From contig NZ_CP053841.1 in assembly GCF_013201895.1 (NCBI RefSeq), forward strand, positions 930,001 through 994,000: a stretch of 64,000 bases of DNA. Reading direction: 5' to 3'. This document shows positions 1 through 10,558 of this stretch, piece after piece (within the stretch, counting starts at the first letter, position 1; each line of letters starts with the position of its first letter). The notes beneath the pieces are model-generated. The model made no database searches. It saw only the letters and a list, made by a program, of their open reading frames with translations, and was not told where the DNA came from. The position numbers and the translations under genes are program-made. This DNA is from Campylobacter blaseri (GTDB taxonomy: Bacteria > Campylobacterota > Campylobacteria > Campylobacterales > Campylobacteraceae).

Positions 1-234
1 GGTGAAAGTGCTAGAGCAAAGTCAGCTTTAATGCTAAAAGAGGGTAGAAAACTAAAATCTAATGACCAGGAGTCGTTGATTAAGCTACTAGAAAAATACT
101 ATGATGAAAATGCGGTTGTGGAAAAAGATGCGACAACGGAAGAGGAGAGAAACCTTGTTCTTCAAGATGCTAAAAAAATCTTTTCAAAAGGCGTTGTAAA
201 AGGTGTTCCTTTTACATTTGTTGTAGAAGAGTAA
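1..234 (+). CDS. 3' end of an unassigned protein, possibly thioredoxin-fold
   Basis: The frame is open from base 1 to the TAA at 232-234, so this is the C-terminal 77 residues of a longer protein whose start lies outside the window. The Met codon at 31 is internal, because the upstream codons continue the same frame. The fragment is charged and helical and ends in a strand-like stretch, KGVPFTFVVEE. A GVP-F-T-F pattern near the C-terminus recalls the cis-proline loop of DsbA-like or thioredoxin-fold proteins, but no CxxC is visible in what remains. It converges with htpG, and a shared hairpin lies between them. That it is coding is fairly safe; the function is a guess. Confidence 0.6.
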   Translation, partial: GESARAKSALMLKEGRKLKSNDQESLIKLLEKYYDENAVVEKDATTEEERNLVLQDAKKIFSKGVVKGVPFTFVVEE

Positions 235-253
235 TTTTATATTATACTATAAA

Positions 254-278
254 GCAAGGAAGCTAGACACTTCCTTGC
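254..278. terminator. bidirectional hairpin terminator between convergent genes
   Basis: GCAAGGAAG (254-262) and CTTCCTTGC (270-278) form a perfect 9-bp stem with a 7-nt loop, followed on the + strand by AGTTTTACTT. It lies between the convergent 3' ends of the partial gene and htpG, so it can end both transcripts. Confidence 0.75.
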
Positions 279-286
279 AGTTTTAC

Positions 287-2125
287 TTATAACGCTTTTG
301 CTATAATACTATTTAGTATTTTTGCAAATTCATTTGGATTTTCTATATTCATACCTGCTTGAACTTTTGCTATATCAAGTAGTATTTTTGATACATCATT
401 TAGCATCAACTTATCATTTTCAAGTTTTTTAATGATTTCATGATCTGGGTTTATTTCTAAAATAGGCTTGATTTCTGGTAAATCAGTTTGTCCCATCTGT
501 TTTAAAATTTGTTGTGTTGAAAAATCTGGGTCATTTTCATCATAAACTATACAAGCAGGGGAATCATTTAGCCTATTTGTAACTTTTACATCTTTAACTT
601 CATCTTTTATAGCCTCTTTTATCTTAGCTACAAGTTCAGTGTATTTTGACTCATCAATTTTTTCTTTATCATCAAATTTAGCTTGAGAGGCTGGTTTTAT
701 AGGTGTTTTATCAAACTCATAAACCATAGGCATAACTATACTATCAATTTCTGAATCACAAATCAAAACCTCTATATCTTTCTTTTTAAAATTTTCTAAA
801 ATAGGGGAATCTTTTAAAGAATTATAGTTTTTACCGGTTATATAGTAAATTTCTTTTTGATCATCTTTCATAGCCTCTTTATACTCTTTTAGTGTTATTA
901 GCCCATCTCTTTTGCTTGATTTAAACATAACTAAGTTTAGAATGTCTTCTTTATTTTCACCAAAACCATATAATCCTTCTTTTAAAACATTGCCAAATAA
1001 TATGTAAAATTTTATGTATTTTTCTCTATCATTGTTTTTAAGTTTTTCAAGTTCTGATAGTATCTTTTTAACACTTGCCTCTTTTACACTTCGCATTATA
1101 ATGTTATCTTGCAAAATTTCACGACTAACATTAAGCGGTAAATCCTCAACATCTAAAACACCTTTTACAAATCTTAGATATGTTGGAAGTAGCTCTTTTT
1201 CGTCATCTGTTATAAATACTCTTTTAACATATAGCTTAACTCCACTTTGATAATCAACCCTATATAGATCAAAAGGCTCTTTACTTGGTATGTAGAATAG
1301 ACTTGTGTATTCTATCTTTCCTTCTGCTTTTGTATGTATGTACAATAAAGGATCGTTGTCATCATAGCTTATTTGTTTATAAAAATCATTATAATCCTCA
1401 TCTTTTAAAGCATTTTTTTGCATTCTCCATAAAGCACTTGCTCTATTTACCTGAGTGTTTTTAACCTCAGTTTTTCCTTCTTCGCCTTCTTTTTGGGCTG
1501 GTATGTATTCGCTTTTATCCATAAAGATAGGGTAGGGGATATGGTTTGAATATTTTTTAATGATATTTTCTAATCTATATTCATTTAAAAACTCATCATC
1601 TTTAAGATATAAAGTTATGCTTGTTCCATGTGAGTCTTTTTTGCTATCCACTATAGTATAGCTTTTAGCGTCACTACTCCATAAATAGGCATTTTCACTT
1701 AAAGCTTTTTTTGTTAAGACCTCAACTTTATCAGCAACCATAAAAGCGGAGTAAAAGCCCACACCAAATTGACCTATCAAATTTGAATCTTTTTTAACAT
1801 CTCCACTTAGCTGTGATAAGAAATTTTTAGTTCCGCTTTTTGCTATAGTTCCAAGGTTATTAACCAAATCATCTTTATCCATACCTATTCCGGTATCTGA
1901 TATAGTTAAAGTTTTATCATCTTTGTTAAACTTAATATCAATCCTAGGTGTATACTCTAATTTTTTATAACTATCTTCAGTAAGAGTTAGATAGTTTAAC
2001 TTATCTAAAGCATCGCTAGAGTTAGACACGAGCTCTCGTAAGAAAATTTCCTTATTTGAGTAAAGTGAGTGAATCATTAAATTTAAAAGATCACTAACTT
2101 CTGTTTGAAATTCATATTTTGACAT
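287..2125 (-). CDS. htpG: molecular chaperone HtpG (Hsp90)
   Basis: HtpG is the cytosolic bacterial Hsp90, an ATP-driven dimeric chaperone. At 612 residues it has the normal length without the eukaryotic charged linker. The N-terminal GHKL ATPase domain is clear: the [11 protein letters not shown]-box (about 31-40), DTGIGM (77-82), GTIAKSGT, and the ATP-lid glycines GQFGVGFYS (about 118-126). A middle domain and C-terminal dimerisation domain follow. An AAAGG ribosome-binding site lies about 8 nt upstream of the ATG. It stands alone between a convergent gene and the pur/SH3 operon. In C. jejuni htpG also sits close to purQ (Cj0514-Cj0518 from memory), which fits a conserved neighbourhood. Confidence 0.98.
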   Translation of the reverse strand: MSKYEFQTEVSDLLNLMIHSLYSNKEIFLRELVSNSSDALDKLNYLTLTEDSYKKLEYTPRIDIKFNKDDKTLTISDTGIGMDKDDLVNNLGTIAKSGTKNFLSQLSGDVKKDSNLIGQFGVGFYSAFMVADKVEVLTKKALSENAYLWSSDAKSYTIVDSKKDSHGTSITLYLKDDEFLNEYRLENIIKKYSNHIPYPIFMDKSEYIPAQKEGEEGKTEVKNTQVNRASALWRMQKNALKDEDYNDFYKQISYDDNDPLLYIHTKAEGKIEYTSLFYIPSKEPFDLYRVDYQSGVKLYVKRVFITDDEKELLPTYLRFVKGVLDVEDLPLNVSREILQDNIIMRSVKEASVKKILSELEKLKNNDREKYIKFYILFGNVLKEGLYGFGENKEDILNLVMFKSSKRDGLITLKEYKEAMKDDQKEIYYITGKNYNSLKDSPILENFKKKDIEVLICDSEIDSIVMPMVYEFDKTPIKPASQAKFDDKEKIDESKYTELVAKIKEAIKDEVKDVKVTNRLNDSPACIVYDENDPDFSTQQILKQMGQTDLPEIKPILEINPDHEIIKKLENDKLMLNDVSKILLDIAKVQAGMNIENPNEFAKILNSIIAKAL

Positions 2126-2223
2126 TATAAACCTTTCATATTTATTTTTAGCAGATTATACTATAAATTGCTTAGAATTTCAAGTAGTTTGAGTAAATGC
2201 ATTAATTAAAGTTGATAGTGCAT

Positions 2224-2255
2224 ATATAAAGGTTAGAATTTTCTAACCTTTATAT
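2224..2255 (-). terminator. terminator of the ctpA-pur-SH3 operon
   Basis: A 15-bp inverted repeat (AAAGGTTAGAA with TTCTAACCTTT, extended by alternating AT pairs) with a 2-nt loop lies just past the stop of the minus-strand SH3-protein gene. The descending arm is U/A-rich when transcribed, but no long separate U tract follows. Its position fits the end of the five-gene operon. Confidence 0.65.
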
Positions 2256-2266
2256 GTTTTAAAATA

Positions 2267-3523
2267 TTATTTTATCTCTAAATTTGACTTATCAACCCAG
2301 CCAATTTTTCCATTTTTAAACATTACTTTGTAGTAGTTTTTATTACTACCGAAAATTTGAACATTTTCATCTTCGCTCGGTATGTAAAAAATGGTAGATT
2401 TTTCCATAGGTAGTATTTTGACATGAGAGCTTTTATACACTACGCCAACACTATGTGGGTCTTTCATATATATATTAAATCCTATTAAAAATACCGCAAA
2501 AATAAGTGGAGTTGTATTTTTACTTAATATATATAAAATAAGTAGTATTATAACCAAAGAAAATAGGGTGAATTTTTTATAAACTAAAAATGGATCATCT
2601 TGCGGACTAAGTCCTGTTTGTGTGCTTAAATCATCAGTAATTAAATTAACATCAAGTGAAAAATTTTCAAATTGTTTAGTTTTTGCATTAAAGTAATTAA
2701 ATTCAAAATTTGTTTTATTTTGATCAAAAACTACAAAATAAAACCCACTTTGATTAGCATAAAGTCCTCTTACTGAGTTAATGCCTTGCTTTATTATCTC
2801 ATCACTATCTATAAAAAATGAGCTAAGATTGCAATTTTTAGCATTAAGTTCAATTGTCATAATGTTTGAATGATCATCAAATTTAGATGTTTTATAGCTT
2901 TTAACTATAAGTTCATCGGCAACTATGTTTGCATAATTATCCCTTTTTTCTATATCAATGAAAGTTGGAATTTTAGGTCTTATACTTGCATTTTGAAAGA
3001 ACTCGCCATTTCTAGTTGCTATAATTTCTATCTTATTGAGCTTAGATTTAGTAGAATTTGCTTCAAGCCAAAGAGTTGTTTTAAATACTCCTTTTCCTTC
3101 ATTTATCCATGTTATTTTACTATTATTAATCCACTTTAAATCTGCTGTTTTTTCTATTAAAATTTCTAGATTTAAGTTTATGTCTTGTTGGATATCAGCT
3201 TTTAAATCAATTTTAAAAATTTGATTCACATATGCATTTTTAGGAATTTTTGAAGTTGAAAGAAGAAGGTTTGTAACTCTTACATCTTGATAAACTACCG
3301 AATCATCTAAATTTAAATTTCCTTCATCTGTAGGTGCGATTAACTTTAAATCATCAATAGTTATATGTTCTTTATTTAAAATCTCTTCTTCTGAGTATGC
3401 TTTTGGCTTAATATTTTGACTTGAATTTGGTTTAAGATTTTTTAAATCATCCATGGTTATCTCATCTACACCAAAAGCACTTATAGCAATAAAAACAAGA
3501 AGTAATCTAGCTATTTTTATCAA
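2267..3523 (-). CDS. membrane-anchored periplasmic protein with C-terminal SH3-like domain
   Basis: The 418-residue protein starts with a Sec-type signal or anchor (MIKIARLLLVFIAISAFG). A long beta-rich region of about 300 residues follows. Two hydrophobic segments come next (about 319-337, rich in L, I and V, and about 341-356), then a C-terminal bacterial SH3-like stretch of about 60 residues containing YYKVMFKNGKIGWVDKSNLEI. The topology suggests an extracytoplasmic domain tethered in the inner membrane and perhaps contacting cell wall. The start overlaps the purQ stop by 4 nt (ATGA), so the genes are translationally coupled, although no purine role is apparent. C. jejuni has a putative periplasmic protein at the equivalent place after purQ. 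Function unknown. Confidence 0.85.
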   Translation of the reverse strand: MIKIARLLLVFIAISAFGVDEITMDDLKNLKPNSSQNIKPKAYSEEEILNKEHITIDDLKLIAPTDEGNLNLDDSVVYQDVRVTNLLLSTSKIPKNAYVNQIFKIDLKADIQQDINLNLEILIEKTADLKWINNSKITWINEGKGVFKTTLWLEANSTKSKLNKIEIIATRNGEFFQNASIRPKIPTFIDIEKRDNYANIVADELIVKSYKTSKFDDHSNIMTIELNAKNCNLSSFFIDSDEIIKQGINSVRGLYANQSGFYFVVFDQNKTNFEFNYFNAKTKQFENFSLDVNLITDDLSTQTGLSPQDDPFLVYKKFTLFSLVIILLILYILSKNTTPLIFAVFLIGFNIYMKDPHSVGVVYKSSHVKILPMEKSTIFYIPSEDENVQIFGSNKNYYKVMFKNGKIGWVDKSNLEIK

Positions 3524-4182
3524 ATAAATCCTTTTAGCATCTTCAAGCCATCAACTCCGCCAAGCTCTTTTTCAATGGCTCTTTCAGGGTGTGGCATAAG
3601 TCCAAAAATTCTCTTTTCTTTATCACAAATTCCAGCAATATCTAAAACAGAACCATTAGGATTTGAAGAATTGCCATCTTTGTCACAATATGTAAGTAAA
3701 ATTTGTTCATTATCTTGTAACTGCTTTATATCATCATCACTTGCGTAGTAATTTCCCTCTCCATGTGCTATAGGTATATTTAAAATTTCATCTTTTTGAC
3801 AATTTCTTAAAAATTTATTGTCATTAGATATAACTTTTACATGATGATATTTTGATATAAAATTTAGATCTAAATTTTTATGCAAAGCCCCCTTTAGAAG
3901 GTTGAGCTCTACAAGCATTTGAAAGCCATTGCAAATTCCTAGTATATACCCACCTTTTTTAGCGTGATCCACAACACTTTTCATAATAGGGCTAAATTTA
4001 GCTATGGCGGCCGTTCTTAGATAATCGCCATAACTAAAACCACCAGGCAAAATAACTAAATCAGCATTAATGTTTGTATTTTTATGCCAAATTATTTCAG
4101 TATCGCAACCCAATTTATCAAAGGCATATTTAGTATCTCTTTCGCAATTTGTTCCAGGAAATGTTACAATAGCTACCTTCAT
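3520..4182 (-). CDS. purQ: phosphoribosylformylglycinamidine synthase, glutaminase subunit PurQ
   Basis: PurQ releases ammonia from glutamine for the FGAM synthase complex PurLQS in step four of de novo purine synthesis. The 220-residue protein is a class I glutamine amidotransferase. It shows the nucleophile elbow GICNGFQ with Cys84, and the His/Glu pair in MPHPERA (about H198 and E200). The length matches small stand-alone PurQ. Its start overlaps the purS stop by 4 nt and its stop overlaps the SH3-protein start by 4 nt, so it is in the middle of a coupled operon. The catalytic PurL subunit is not in this window. Confidence 0.97.
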   Translation of the reverse strand: MKVAIVTFPGTNCERDTKYAFDKLGCDTEIIWHKNTNINADLVILPGGFSYGDYLRTAAIAKFSPIMKSVVDHAKKGGYILGICNGFQMLVELNLLKGALHKNLDLNFISKYHHVKVISNDNKFLRNCQKDEILNIPIAHGEGNYYASDDDIKQLQDNEQILLTYCDKDGNSSNPNGSVLDIAGICDKEKRIFGLMPHPERAIEKELGGVDGLKMLKGFI

Positions 4183-4415
4183 AACACTATCTCATACTCT
4201 TCAATAACAGTATTTGCAAGAAGCTCTTCACACATTTTTTTAACATCTTTTAAAACATCTTCTTTTGATGTTTTATTGATATCTAAAATAATCTGTTTTC
4301 CAATTCTTACATTATCCACATCACTAAAACCAAGAGAAGTAAGTGCATGCTCTGTAGCTTTTCCAGCAGGATCCAAAACACCATCTTTTAATTTTACATT
4401 CACAACGACCTTCAT
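4179..4415 (-). CDS. purS: phosphoribosylformylglycinamidine synthase subunit PurS
   Basis: PurS is the small structural subunit that bridges PurQ and small-type PurL in the FGAM synthase complex. At 78 residues with the typical opening MKVVVNVKLKDGVLDPAG and LGF-DV-VRIGK core, it is a standard PurS. It lies 11 nt after purC and overlaps purQ by 4 nt. A separate purS implies that the organism has the short PurL form rather than the fused proteobacterial one. Confidence 0.96.
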   Translation of the reverse strand: MKVVVNVKLKDGVLDPAGKATEHALTSLGFSDVDNVRIGKQIILDINKTSKEDVLKDVKKMCEELLANTVIEEYEIVL

Positions 4416-4426
4416 TTAAATCCTTA

Positions 4427-5146
4427 TTAGCTTAATATTCTATTTAAAACTTCTTCATATGCAACTTTAAGCCCACCAAGTCCTTGTCTAAATCTATCTT
4501 TATCAAGTTTTTCATTAGTTTTTGCGTCCCAAAAACGGCAACTATCAGGGCTTATTTCATCTGCTAAAATTATATTTCCATCTTTGTCTTTTCCAAATTC
4601 TATCTTGAAATCAACTAATTTCAAGCCTTTTTCTTTAAAAAAGTTATGCATTATGTTATTAATTTTTTTAGCTGTTTCTCTTATATAATTAAGTTCTTCT
4701 ATATTTTCTACAGCATTTAAAATTAAGCAGTGATCATCATTTAATATAGGATCATTTAACTCATCAACTTTATAACAAAACTCAACCAAGGTAAAAGGTA
4801 AAACTGTTCCATCTTTAATTCCTAGTCTTTTTGTTAAAGAACCTGTGGCTATATTTCTTACAACTACTTCTAATGGGATAATTTTACATTTTTTTACAAC
4901 TTGTTCATTATCGCTAATTGTGTCAACTAGATGAGTTTTTATACCTTTTGTTTCAAGCATTTTAAAAATTTGAGTACTGATTTTGTTATTTAAAGCACCT
5001 TTTCCAAGCTCTTCTGCTTTTTTTAGTCCATTAAAAGCAGTTAGTGAATCTTTAAATTCAACTATGTAACAATCATCATCCTCAACCATACTCCAAACTT
5101 TTTTTGCCTTACCTTCGTAAAGCATCTCTTTTTTTGTTACTTTCAT
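4427..5146 (-). CDS. purC: SAICAR synthetase PurC
   Basis: PurC ligates aspartate to CAIR using ATP to give SAICAR in purine synthesis. The 239-residue protein has the ATP-binding opening YEGKAKKVW, the [11 protein letters not shown] segment and the C-terminal signature [12 protein letters not shown]. These are diagnostic of the compact bacterial enzyme, and no key part is missing. The start overlaps the ctpA stop by 4 nt, and purS follows after 11 nt. It is co-transcribed with a periplasmic protease, as in C. jejuni (Cj0511-Cj0512 from memory). Confidence 0.98.
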   Translation of the reverse strand: MKVTKKEMLYEGKAKKVWSMVEDDDCYIVEFKDSLTAFNGLKKAEELGKGALNNKISTQIFKMLETKGIKTHLVDTISDNEQVVKKCKIIPLEVVVRNIATGSLTKRLGIKDGTVLPFTLVEFCYKVDELNDPILNDDHCLILNAVENIEELNYIRETAKKINNIMHNFFKEKGLKLVDFKIEFGKDKDGNIILADEISPDSCRFWDAKTNEKLDKDRFRQGLGGLKVAYEEVLNRILS

Positions 5147-6489
5147 TTTCCATCCTTTTTAATATTTAAAATTTTGATACTATCAACCGCCGTCTTTAAC
5201 TGTATATCATTGTATAAAATTGTTTTTGTAATGATATCCTCTTTAGATGTTTTATTTTTATCTTCATTTAATTCCATTTTTTTAGATTTTTTACTTTTGT
5301 TATCATCTAATTTTTCTAATTCAGTTTCTAAATGTTGTTTTAAATCAGTCTCTTTTATATAAAAATCATTATTTTCAGCTGGAACTTTACCTGGATAAAC
5401 AAGTAAATCAGGCTCTACGCCAGAATTTTGTATGCTTCTTCCACTTGGTAAATAATATCTTGCTATAGTCATTTTAAGAGCTTCTTTGTTATCTAATGGC
5501 AGAACTACTTGGACACTTCCTTTTCCAAATGTTTTTTCTCCAATCAAGATAGCTCTTTTTAAATCTTGCAAAGCTCCACTTACAATTTCACTTGCACTTG
5601 CACTTCCACCATTAATCAAAACAGCCATAGGTAAATTTGTTATCTTTTTATCTTGCTCGGCTTTGTATTCTAAATTTTCTTTTTCATTTCTTCCTTTTTG
5701 AGAAACTATAACCCCTTTATCTACAAACAAATTTGTAAGTCCAATTGCTTGATCTAATAGTCCTCCAGGATTATTTCTAAGATCTAAAATTATCCCTTTT
5801 TTGTCTTTGTTTTCATTTATAAATTTAGCCGCCTCTTTTGTTACTTTTTGGTCAAAATTTGTAATTCTAAGATATAGAATATTTTCATCTTCAATGTTTT
5901 TAGCATATACTGAATCAACTTTTATAATATCTCTTATGATATTAACATCAAAAGGTTTTACCTCACCTTTTCTAACTATGGTAACAGTGATAGGAGTTTT
6001 TGGTTTTCCTCTCATTTTGCTAACAGCTTCATCTAAAGTAATTCCAATGGTCGAGTTTCCATCGATTCTAAGAATTACATCGTTTGATTTAAGACCGGCT
6101 TTATCAGCTGGAGTTCCTTCAATAGGGGCTATAATAGTTAAAGCACCATCTTTCATACCAACAGTGATACCAAGACCACCAAACTCACCTTCTGTTTGAA
6201 TTTTTGTTTGCTCATAGGCTTTTGCATCCATAAATACAGAATGTGCGTCTAAGTTTGTCATAAGTCCAGCTATTGCTTTATTTATAATTTCTGAAAATGT
6301 AAGCTCATCGGCATAACTATTTTCAACAGTTGATATAACTCTTGTAAACTTAGCTAGGGTTTCTAATTTTGTTTCTTCTTTTTCTTTTTCTTTTGTTTCA
6401 GGTACTTTTGCATTTAAATTCACAGAAAAAAGTAGTGCTATTGCTATGTTTGAAAATAGTCCAAATTTTAAAATTTTATTATTCTTCAA
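5143..6489 (-). CDS. ctpA: carboxyl-terminal processing protease CtpA (S41 family)
   Basis: This is a periplasmic serine protease of the S41A family that trims or degrades proteins from their C-terminus. The 448-residue protein has an N-terminal signal peptide (about 8-27), then a PDZ domain (about 105-180) with GEFGGLGI and the TPADKAGL motif. The catalytic core follows: GSASASEI with Ser298 and GEKTFGKG with Lys323, spaced as in the Ser-Lys dyad. The tail is rich in Lys and Glu. It is the first gene of the ctpA-purC-purS-purQ-SH3 operon and is divergent from clpB across about 175 bp. Confidence 0.95.
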   Translation of the reverse strand: MKNNKILKFGLFSNIAIALLFSVNLNAKVPETKEKEKEETKLETLAKFTRVISTVENSYADELTFSEIINKAIAGLMTNLDAHSVFMDAKAYEQTKIQTEGEFGGLGITVGMKDGALTIIAPIEGTPADKAGLKSNDVILRIDGNSTIGITLDEAVSKMRGKPKTPITVTIVRKGEVKPFDVNIIRDIIKVDSVYAKNIEDENILYLRITNFDQKVTKEAAKFINENKDKKGIILDLRNNPGGLLDQAIGLTNLFVDKGVIVSQKGRNEKENLEYKAEQDKKITNLPMAVLINGGSASASEIVSGALQDLKRAILIGEKTFGKGSVQVVLPLDNKEALKMTIARYYLPSGRSIQNSGVEPDLLVYPGKVPAENNDFYIKETDLKQHLETELEKLDDNKSKKSKKMELNEDKNKTSKEDIITKTILYNDIQLKTAVDSIKILNIKKDGK

Positions 6490-6606
6490 TTATTTCTCCA
6501 ATATATTATGTTTTTATAAAATAGTATTTTATCATATTTCTATAAAAATAAGGTAAATACTATAATATAAAAAAATATTATAAATTTAAAAATTATATTC
6601 ATTAAA

Positions 6607-6627
6607 CTTGACAAAGAAAGACTAAAG
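6607..6627. promoter_or_regulatory. HAIR-like operator (HspR binding site) at the clpB promoter
   Basis: The sequence CTTGACA-N7-ACTAAAG matches the HspR HAIR consensus CTTGAGT-N7-ACTCAAG at 5 of 7 and 6 of 7 positions, with exactly the 7-nt spacer. It covers the -35 element and half of the promoter spacer, where a bound repressor would block RNA polymerase. HspR repression of clpB is known in Campylobacter and Helicobacter relatives; use of this particular site is inference. Confidence 0.65.
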
Positions 6628-6636
6628 TTATATAAT
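6608..6636 (+). promoter_or_regulatory. sigma70-type promoter of clpB
   Basis: TTGACA (6608-6613), a 17-nt spacer and TATAAT (6631-6636) match both consensus hexamers. The clpB ATG lies 28 nt downstream of the -10 box behind an AAAAGGAAAG ribosome-binding site. Confidence 0.85.
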
Positions 6637-6664
6637 ATAGATAATATAAATAAAAGGAAAGATT

Positions 6665-9241
6665 ATGAACAATAATATATTTGAAATTTTAACAAATCAA
6701 ATGAGAGGATTAGTTGAAGGTTCACTATCACTTGCGTTGCATTCAAAGAATGTTGAAGTTAAGACTATCCACGTATTATGGGCATTAGTAGTTGATAATT
6801 CATCTATATTGAATCAAGTATTTAATAAACAAAATATAAGTAAAGTGGCAGTTGAACTTGAGATTAAATCTCAAATTTCCAGATTACCAACTAGTTCAAA
6901 TGTTAATAGTCAAAATTTAAAAGTTAGCACAGAGCTTATTAGTTCGCTAGAAAATGCAAAAGCTTTAATGACTAGTATGGGAGATAAATTTATAGCGGTT
7001 GATACTTGGATAATTGCAAATTTAAACACAGAACCACTAAAATCTATTTTATCAAAATTTGCTGATATTGGTGAAATTAAAAAAGAATTAGAAGCTTTTA
7101 GAGGTGATAGAAATATAGAAACAGAATCAGGCGACGAAACCCTTGACAGTCTTAAAAAATATGGTATTGATTTAACACAAAGAGCCATTGAAGGCTCGCT
7201 TGATCCAGTTATTGGAAGAGATGAAGAGATAAATAGAATGATGCAGATTCTAATTAGAAAGACAAAAAATAACCCTATCTTGCTAGGAGAGCCAGGAACT
7301 GGAAAGACTGCTATAGTTGAAGGACTTGCTCAAAAAATTGTAAAAAAAGATGTGCCAACAAGTTTGCAAAACAAAAAACTAGTTGCACTTGATATGAGTG
7401 CGTTAATTGCAGGTGCAAAGTATAGGGGCGAGTTTGAGGATAGACTAAAAGCTGTAATTAACGAAGTTACAAAGAGTAAAAACATAATACTATTTATAGA
7501 TGAAATTCACACAATAGTTGGAGCTGGAGCGAGTGAGGGAAGTATGGATGCTGCAAATATTTTAAAACCAGCACTTGCTAGAGGTGAGCTTCATACAATA
7601 GGTGCAACAACTCTAAAAGAGTATAGAAAATACTTTGAAAAAGATGCGGCTTTACAAAGAAGATTTCAACCTGTAAATATCAATGAGCCAACAGTTAATG
7701 AGGCTTTGCAAATTTTAAGAGGGATAAAAGAAAAGCTTGAAGTTCATCACAATGTTACCATAACAGATAGTGCTTTAGTGGCTGCTGCAAAGCTAAGTGA
7801 TAGATATATAAGTGGAAGATTTTTGCCAGATAAAGCAATTGATTTAATTGATGAAGCTGCGGCTGAACTTAAAATGCAGATAGAAAGTGAGCCTTTTGAA
7901 CTTGCTAAAGCAAAAAGAGAAATCATCACTTTAGAGGTTGAAAAAGAGGCTTTAAAAATGGAAAATAATGAAAAAAATGAGCCAAGACTTAAAGAGATTG
8001 ATAAAGAAATTGCTGATTTAAATGAGAAGAAAAATAGTCTAAATTCGCAATTTGAACAAGAAAAAAATGTATTTAACTCAATTTCAAATGCAAAAAAAGA
8101 GATAGATTCTTTAAAAATAGAGGCTGAAAAAGCAAAAGAAGAAGGTGACTTTAACAAAGTTGCTGCAATTGAGCATGGTAAAATTTTAGAGATTAAAAAT
8201 GAGATAAAAAGCCTTGAAAACAAATGGAAAGCAATGCAAGAGCATGGAGTGCTACTTAAAAATGAAGTTGATGAGGATTTAGTTGCTGGAATTTTAAGTA
8301 AATGGACAGGAATTAGTGTTTCTAAAATGCTTGCTAGTGAAAAGGAAAAATACATTAAAGTTGAAGAGCATTTAAAAGAGAGTGTCGTTGGGCAAGATGA
8401 AGCACTGCATGCACTATCTCGTGCTATAAAAAGAAATAAAGCTGGACTTTCAAGCGAAAATAGACCAATCGGAAGCTTTTTGTTTTTAGGACCAACAGGC
8501 GTCGGCAAAACAGAATCTGCCAAAGCTTTAGCTAAGTTTTTGTTTGATGATGAAAAAGCTATGATTAGATTTGATATGAGTGAATATATGGAAAAGCATA
8601 GCGTTTCAAGACTGCTTGGTGCACCTCCTGGATATATTGGATATGATGAGGGCGGACAATTAACAGAAGCAGTTAGAAGAAAACCTTATTCAGTGTTGCT
8701 GTTTGACGAAATTGAAAAAGCACATAGTGATATTTTTAATATCTTACTTGGAATACTAGATGATGGTAGAGCAACTGATAATAAAGGCGTTACAGTTGAT
8801 TTTAAAAATACAATCATAATTTTAACATCAAATATTGCTTCAAACATTATAATGAAATTAAAAGGTGATGATAGAGAAAAAGTTGTAAAAGATGAGCTTA
8901 AAAACTATTTTAAACCTGAGTTTTTAAATAGACTTGATGATATCATTATATTTAATCCATTAAGTGAAAATAACTTAATAGATATAGTTGATATAATGTT
9001 TAAAAATATTCAAAAAATACTTTTAAATAAAGATATCAAAGCAACTCTTGATAGTAGTGCAAAAAATCTAATTGCAAAAGCTGGATATGACTTAGAATAT
9101 GGTGCAAGACCACTAAGGAGAGCTTTATATGAGCTTGTTGAGGATAAAATTGCTGATATGATTTTAAAAGACGAGATTAAAAATGGCGATAATATAAAAA
9201 TATACGCCGAAGATGATAATATTGAAATTTCTATAAAATAA
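6665..9241 (+). CDS. clpB: ATP-dependent disaggregase ClpB
   Basis: ClpB is the Hsp100 AAA+ hexamer that rescues aggregated proteins together with DnaK. The 858-residue protein has an N-terminal Clp repeat domain. AAA module 1 has Walker A GEPGTGKT (about 208-215) and Walker [10 protein letters not shown] charged coiled-coil middle domain follows (about 400-525, the M-domain that separates ClpB from ClpA/C). AAA module 2 has GPTGVGKT (about 609-616), and the C-terminal region contains GARPLRRAL. Full length, with no defects seen. It is monocistronic, with a strong promoter, an overlapping HAIR-like operator and a clear terminator, so heat-shock control by HspR is likely. Confidence 0.98.
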   Translation: MNNNIFEILTNQMRGLVEGSLSLALHSKNVEVKTIHVLWALVVDNSSILNQVFNKQNISKVAVELEIKSQISRLPTSSNVNSQNLKVSTELISSLENAKALMTSMGDKFIAVDTWIIANLNTEPLKSILSKFADIGEIKKELEAFRGDRNIETESGDETLDSLKKYGIDLTQRAIEGSLDPVIGRDEEINRMMQILIRKTKNNPILLGEPGTGKTAIVEGLAQKIVKKDVPTSLQNKKLVALDMSALIAGAKYRGEFEDRLKAVINEVTKSKNIILFIDEIHTIVGAGASEGSMDAANILKPALARGELHTIGATTLKEYRKYFEKDAALQRRFQPVNINEPTVNEALQILRGIKEKLEVHHNVTITDSALVAAAKLSDRYISGRFLPDKAIDLIDEAAAELKMQIESEPFELAKAKREIITLEVEKEALKMENNEKNEPRLKEIDKEIADLNEKKNSLNSQFEQEKNVFNSISNAKKEIDSLKIEAEKAKEEGDFNKVAAIEHGKILEIKNEIKSLENKWKAMQEHGVLLKNEVDEDLVAGILSKWTGISVSKMLASEKEKYIKVEEHLKESVVGQDEALHALSRAIKRNKAGLSSENRPIGSFLFLGPTGVGKTESAKALAKFLFDDEKAMIRFDMSEYMEKHSVSRLLGAPPGYIGYDEGGQLTEAVRRKPYSVLLFDEIEKAHSDIFNILLGILDDGRATDNKGVTVDFKNTIIILTSNIASNIIMKLKGDDREKVVKDELKNYFKPEFLNRLDDIIIFNPLSENNLIDIVDIMFKNIQKILLNKDIKATLDSSAKNLIAKAGYDLEYGARPLRRALYELVEDKIADMILKDEIKNGDNIKIYAEDDNIEISIK

Positions 9242-9252
9242 CATATACTATT

Positions 9253-9290
9253 AAAAGCATAAGAAAATGTCTCTTATGCTTTTCTTTTTA
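9253..9290 (+). terminator. clpB intrinsic terminator
   Basis: AAAAGCATAAGA (9253-9264) pairs with TCTTATGCTTTT (9272-9283) in a 12-bp stem with a 7-nt loop, followed by CTTTTTA. A textbook Rho-independent terminator 12 nt after the clpB stop. Confidence 0.9.
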
Positions 9291-9325
9291 AAATCTTAAT
9301 TTATCAATCTAACCATTTTTTTTAG

Positions 9326-9354
9326 TTGATATTTATATTTTATTACTATATAAT
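9326..9354 (+). promoter_or_regulatory. probable promoter of the hyd-hyp operon
   Basis: TTGATA (9326-9331) and TATAAT (9349-9354) are separated by 17 nt, 46 nt upstream of the hydA ATG. It is the only good promoter match I see ahead of eleven tightly packed genes, so it probably drives all of them. Confidence 0.7.
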
Positions 9355-9400
9355 CTAATTAGCTCAATTAATTTTGATGTATTTGCAACAAGGAGATAGT

Positions 9401-10558
9401 ATGAAATATGACAATAAGTTGTCTATCATAAAAGATAGGCTAGAGACAATTAAAAATATGCCAAAAATGCATGATAATTCAATACCTAAGCTATTAGAAG
9501 AAAAAGGCTTTTCAAGAAGAGATTTTATGAAATGGTCTAGTGCTATGGCTGTAACTATGGGTCTTCCAGTTACTTTTGCTCCAACTGTTGCAAAGGCAGC
9601 AGAACTAGCAGATAGGCTTCCTGTTATTTGGCTACATATGGCTGAATGCACAGGCTGTAGTGAAAGCTTACTTAGAACAGATACTCCAACTATTGATAGT
9701 TTGATATTTGATTACATATCTTTAGAATATCATGAAACAATAATGATATCATCAGGATGGCAAGCTGAAGAGAATTTAGAACATGCTATTGAGAAATATA
9801 AAGGTCAATATATACTTATGGTAGAAGGAGGAATTCCTGCTGGAAGCAGTGAGTTTTATCTAACAGTTGGACCTCATGGTATAACAGGAGCTGAGCACTG
9901 TAGAATTGCTAGTAAAAATGCTGCAGCTATATTTGCAATAGGAACTTGTAGCAGTTTTGGTGGCATTCAAGCTGCAAATCCAAATCCAACAAATGCACAA
10001 CCTCTTAGTAAAATTACAGATAAACCTGTTATAAATGTTCCTGGATGTCCTCCTAGTGAAAAAAATATAGTTGGAAATGTTTTGCATTATATTTTATTTG
10101 GAACACTTCCTGCACTTGATAACTATAGTCGTCCAAAATGGTCATATGGGTTAAGAATTCACGATTTATGTGAAAGAAGAGGTCATTTTGATGCTGGTGA
10201 ATTTGTTCAGCAATTTGGAGATGAGGGCGCAAAAGATGGCTACTGTTTATATAAGATGGGTTGTAAAGGTCCTTACACATTTAATAACTGTTCAAGAGAA
10301 AGATTTAATGGGCATACTTCTTGGCCAATTCAAGCAGGACATGGCTGTATAGGCTGTAGTGAACCTGATTTTTGGGATACTATGGGACCACTTGAAGAGC
10401 CCCTTACAGATAGACTTTATCAATCAGTATTTAAAGGTATGGGATCTGATGCAACTGCAGATAAAATAGGAATTGGTGTTCTTGCCATAACAGGTGTTGC
10501 TATAGCTGCACATGCTGCTATAGGTGCTTCAAGAAAAAATAAAGGAGATTCAAAATGA
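9401..10558 (+). CDS. hydA: [NiFe] hydrogenase small subunit HydA
   Basis: The FeS-cluster subunit of a membrane-bound, periplasm-facing H2-uptake hydrogenase that passes electrons towards menaquinone. I start it at the ATG at 9401 (385 residues), because AAGGAG sits 5 nt upstream; an in-frame ATG at 9377 has no such site. A Tat signal SRRDFMKW (about 38-45) precedes a hydrophobic stretch and a cleavage site after about A67. Cluster ligands are visible in CTGCSES (C83, C86), GTCSSFGG, GCPPSE and the C-terminal GCKGPYTFNNC and GHGCIGCSEP. A C-terminal membrane anchor (about 351-373) completes the typical build. The stop overlaps hydB by 4 nt. Confidence 0.97.
   Translation: MKYDNKLSIIKDRLETIKNMPKMHDNSIPKLLEEKGFSRRDFMKWSSAMAVTMGLPVTFAPTVAKAAELADRLPVIWLHMAECTGCSESLLRTDTPTIDSLIFDYISLEYHETIMISSGWQAEENLEHAIEKYKGQYILMVEGGIPAGSSEFYLTVGPHGITGAEHCRIASKNAAAIFAIGTCSSFGGIQAANPNPTNAQPLSKITDKPVINVPGCPPSEKNIVGNVLHYILFGTLPALDNYSRPKWSYGLRIHDLCERRGHFDAGEFVQQFGDEGAKDGYCLYKMGCKGPYTFNNCSRERFNGHTSWPIQAGHGCIGCSEPDFWDTMGPLEEPLTDRLYQSVFKGMGSDATADKIGIGVLAITGVAIAAHAAIGASRKNKGDSK

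Noticed and set aside
5801-6199. 132-codon frame opposite ctpA
   Set aside because: Mirror of the ctpA coding sequence with no ribosome-binding site or family resemblance.
7747-8523. 258-codon open frame antisense to clpB
   Set aside because: It lies wholly inside clpB, reads as a low-complexity Ser/Phe-rich shadow of the coiled-coil coding strand and has no plausible start site. No gene.
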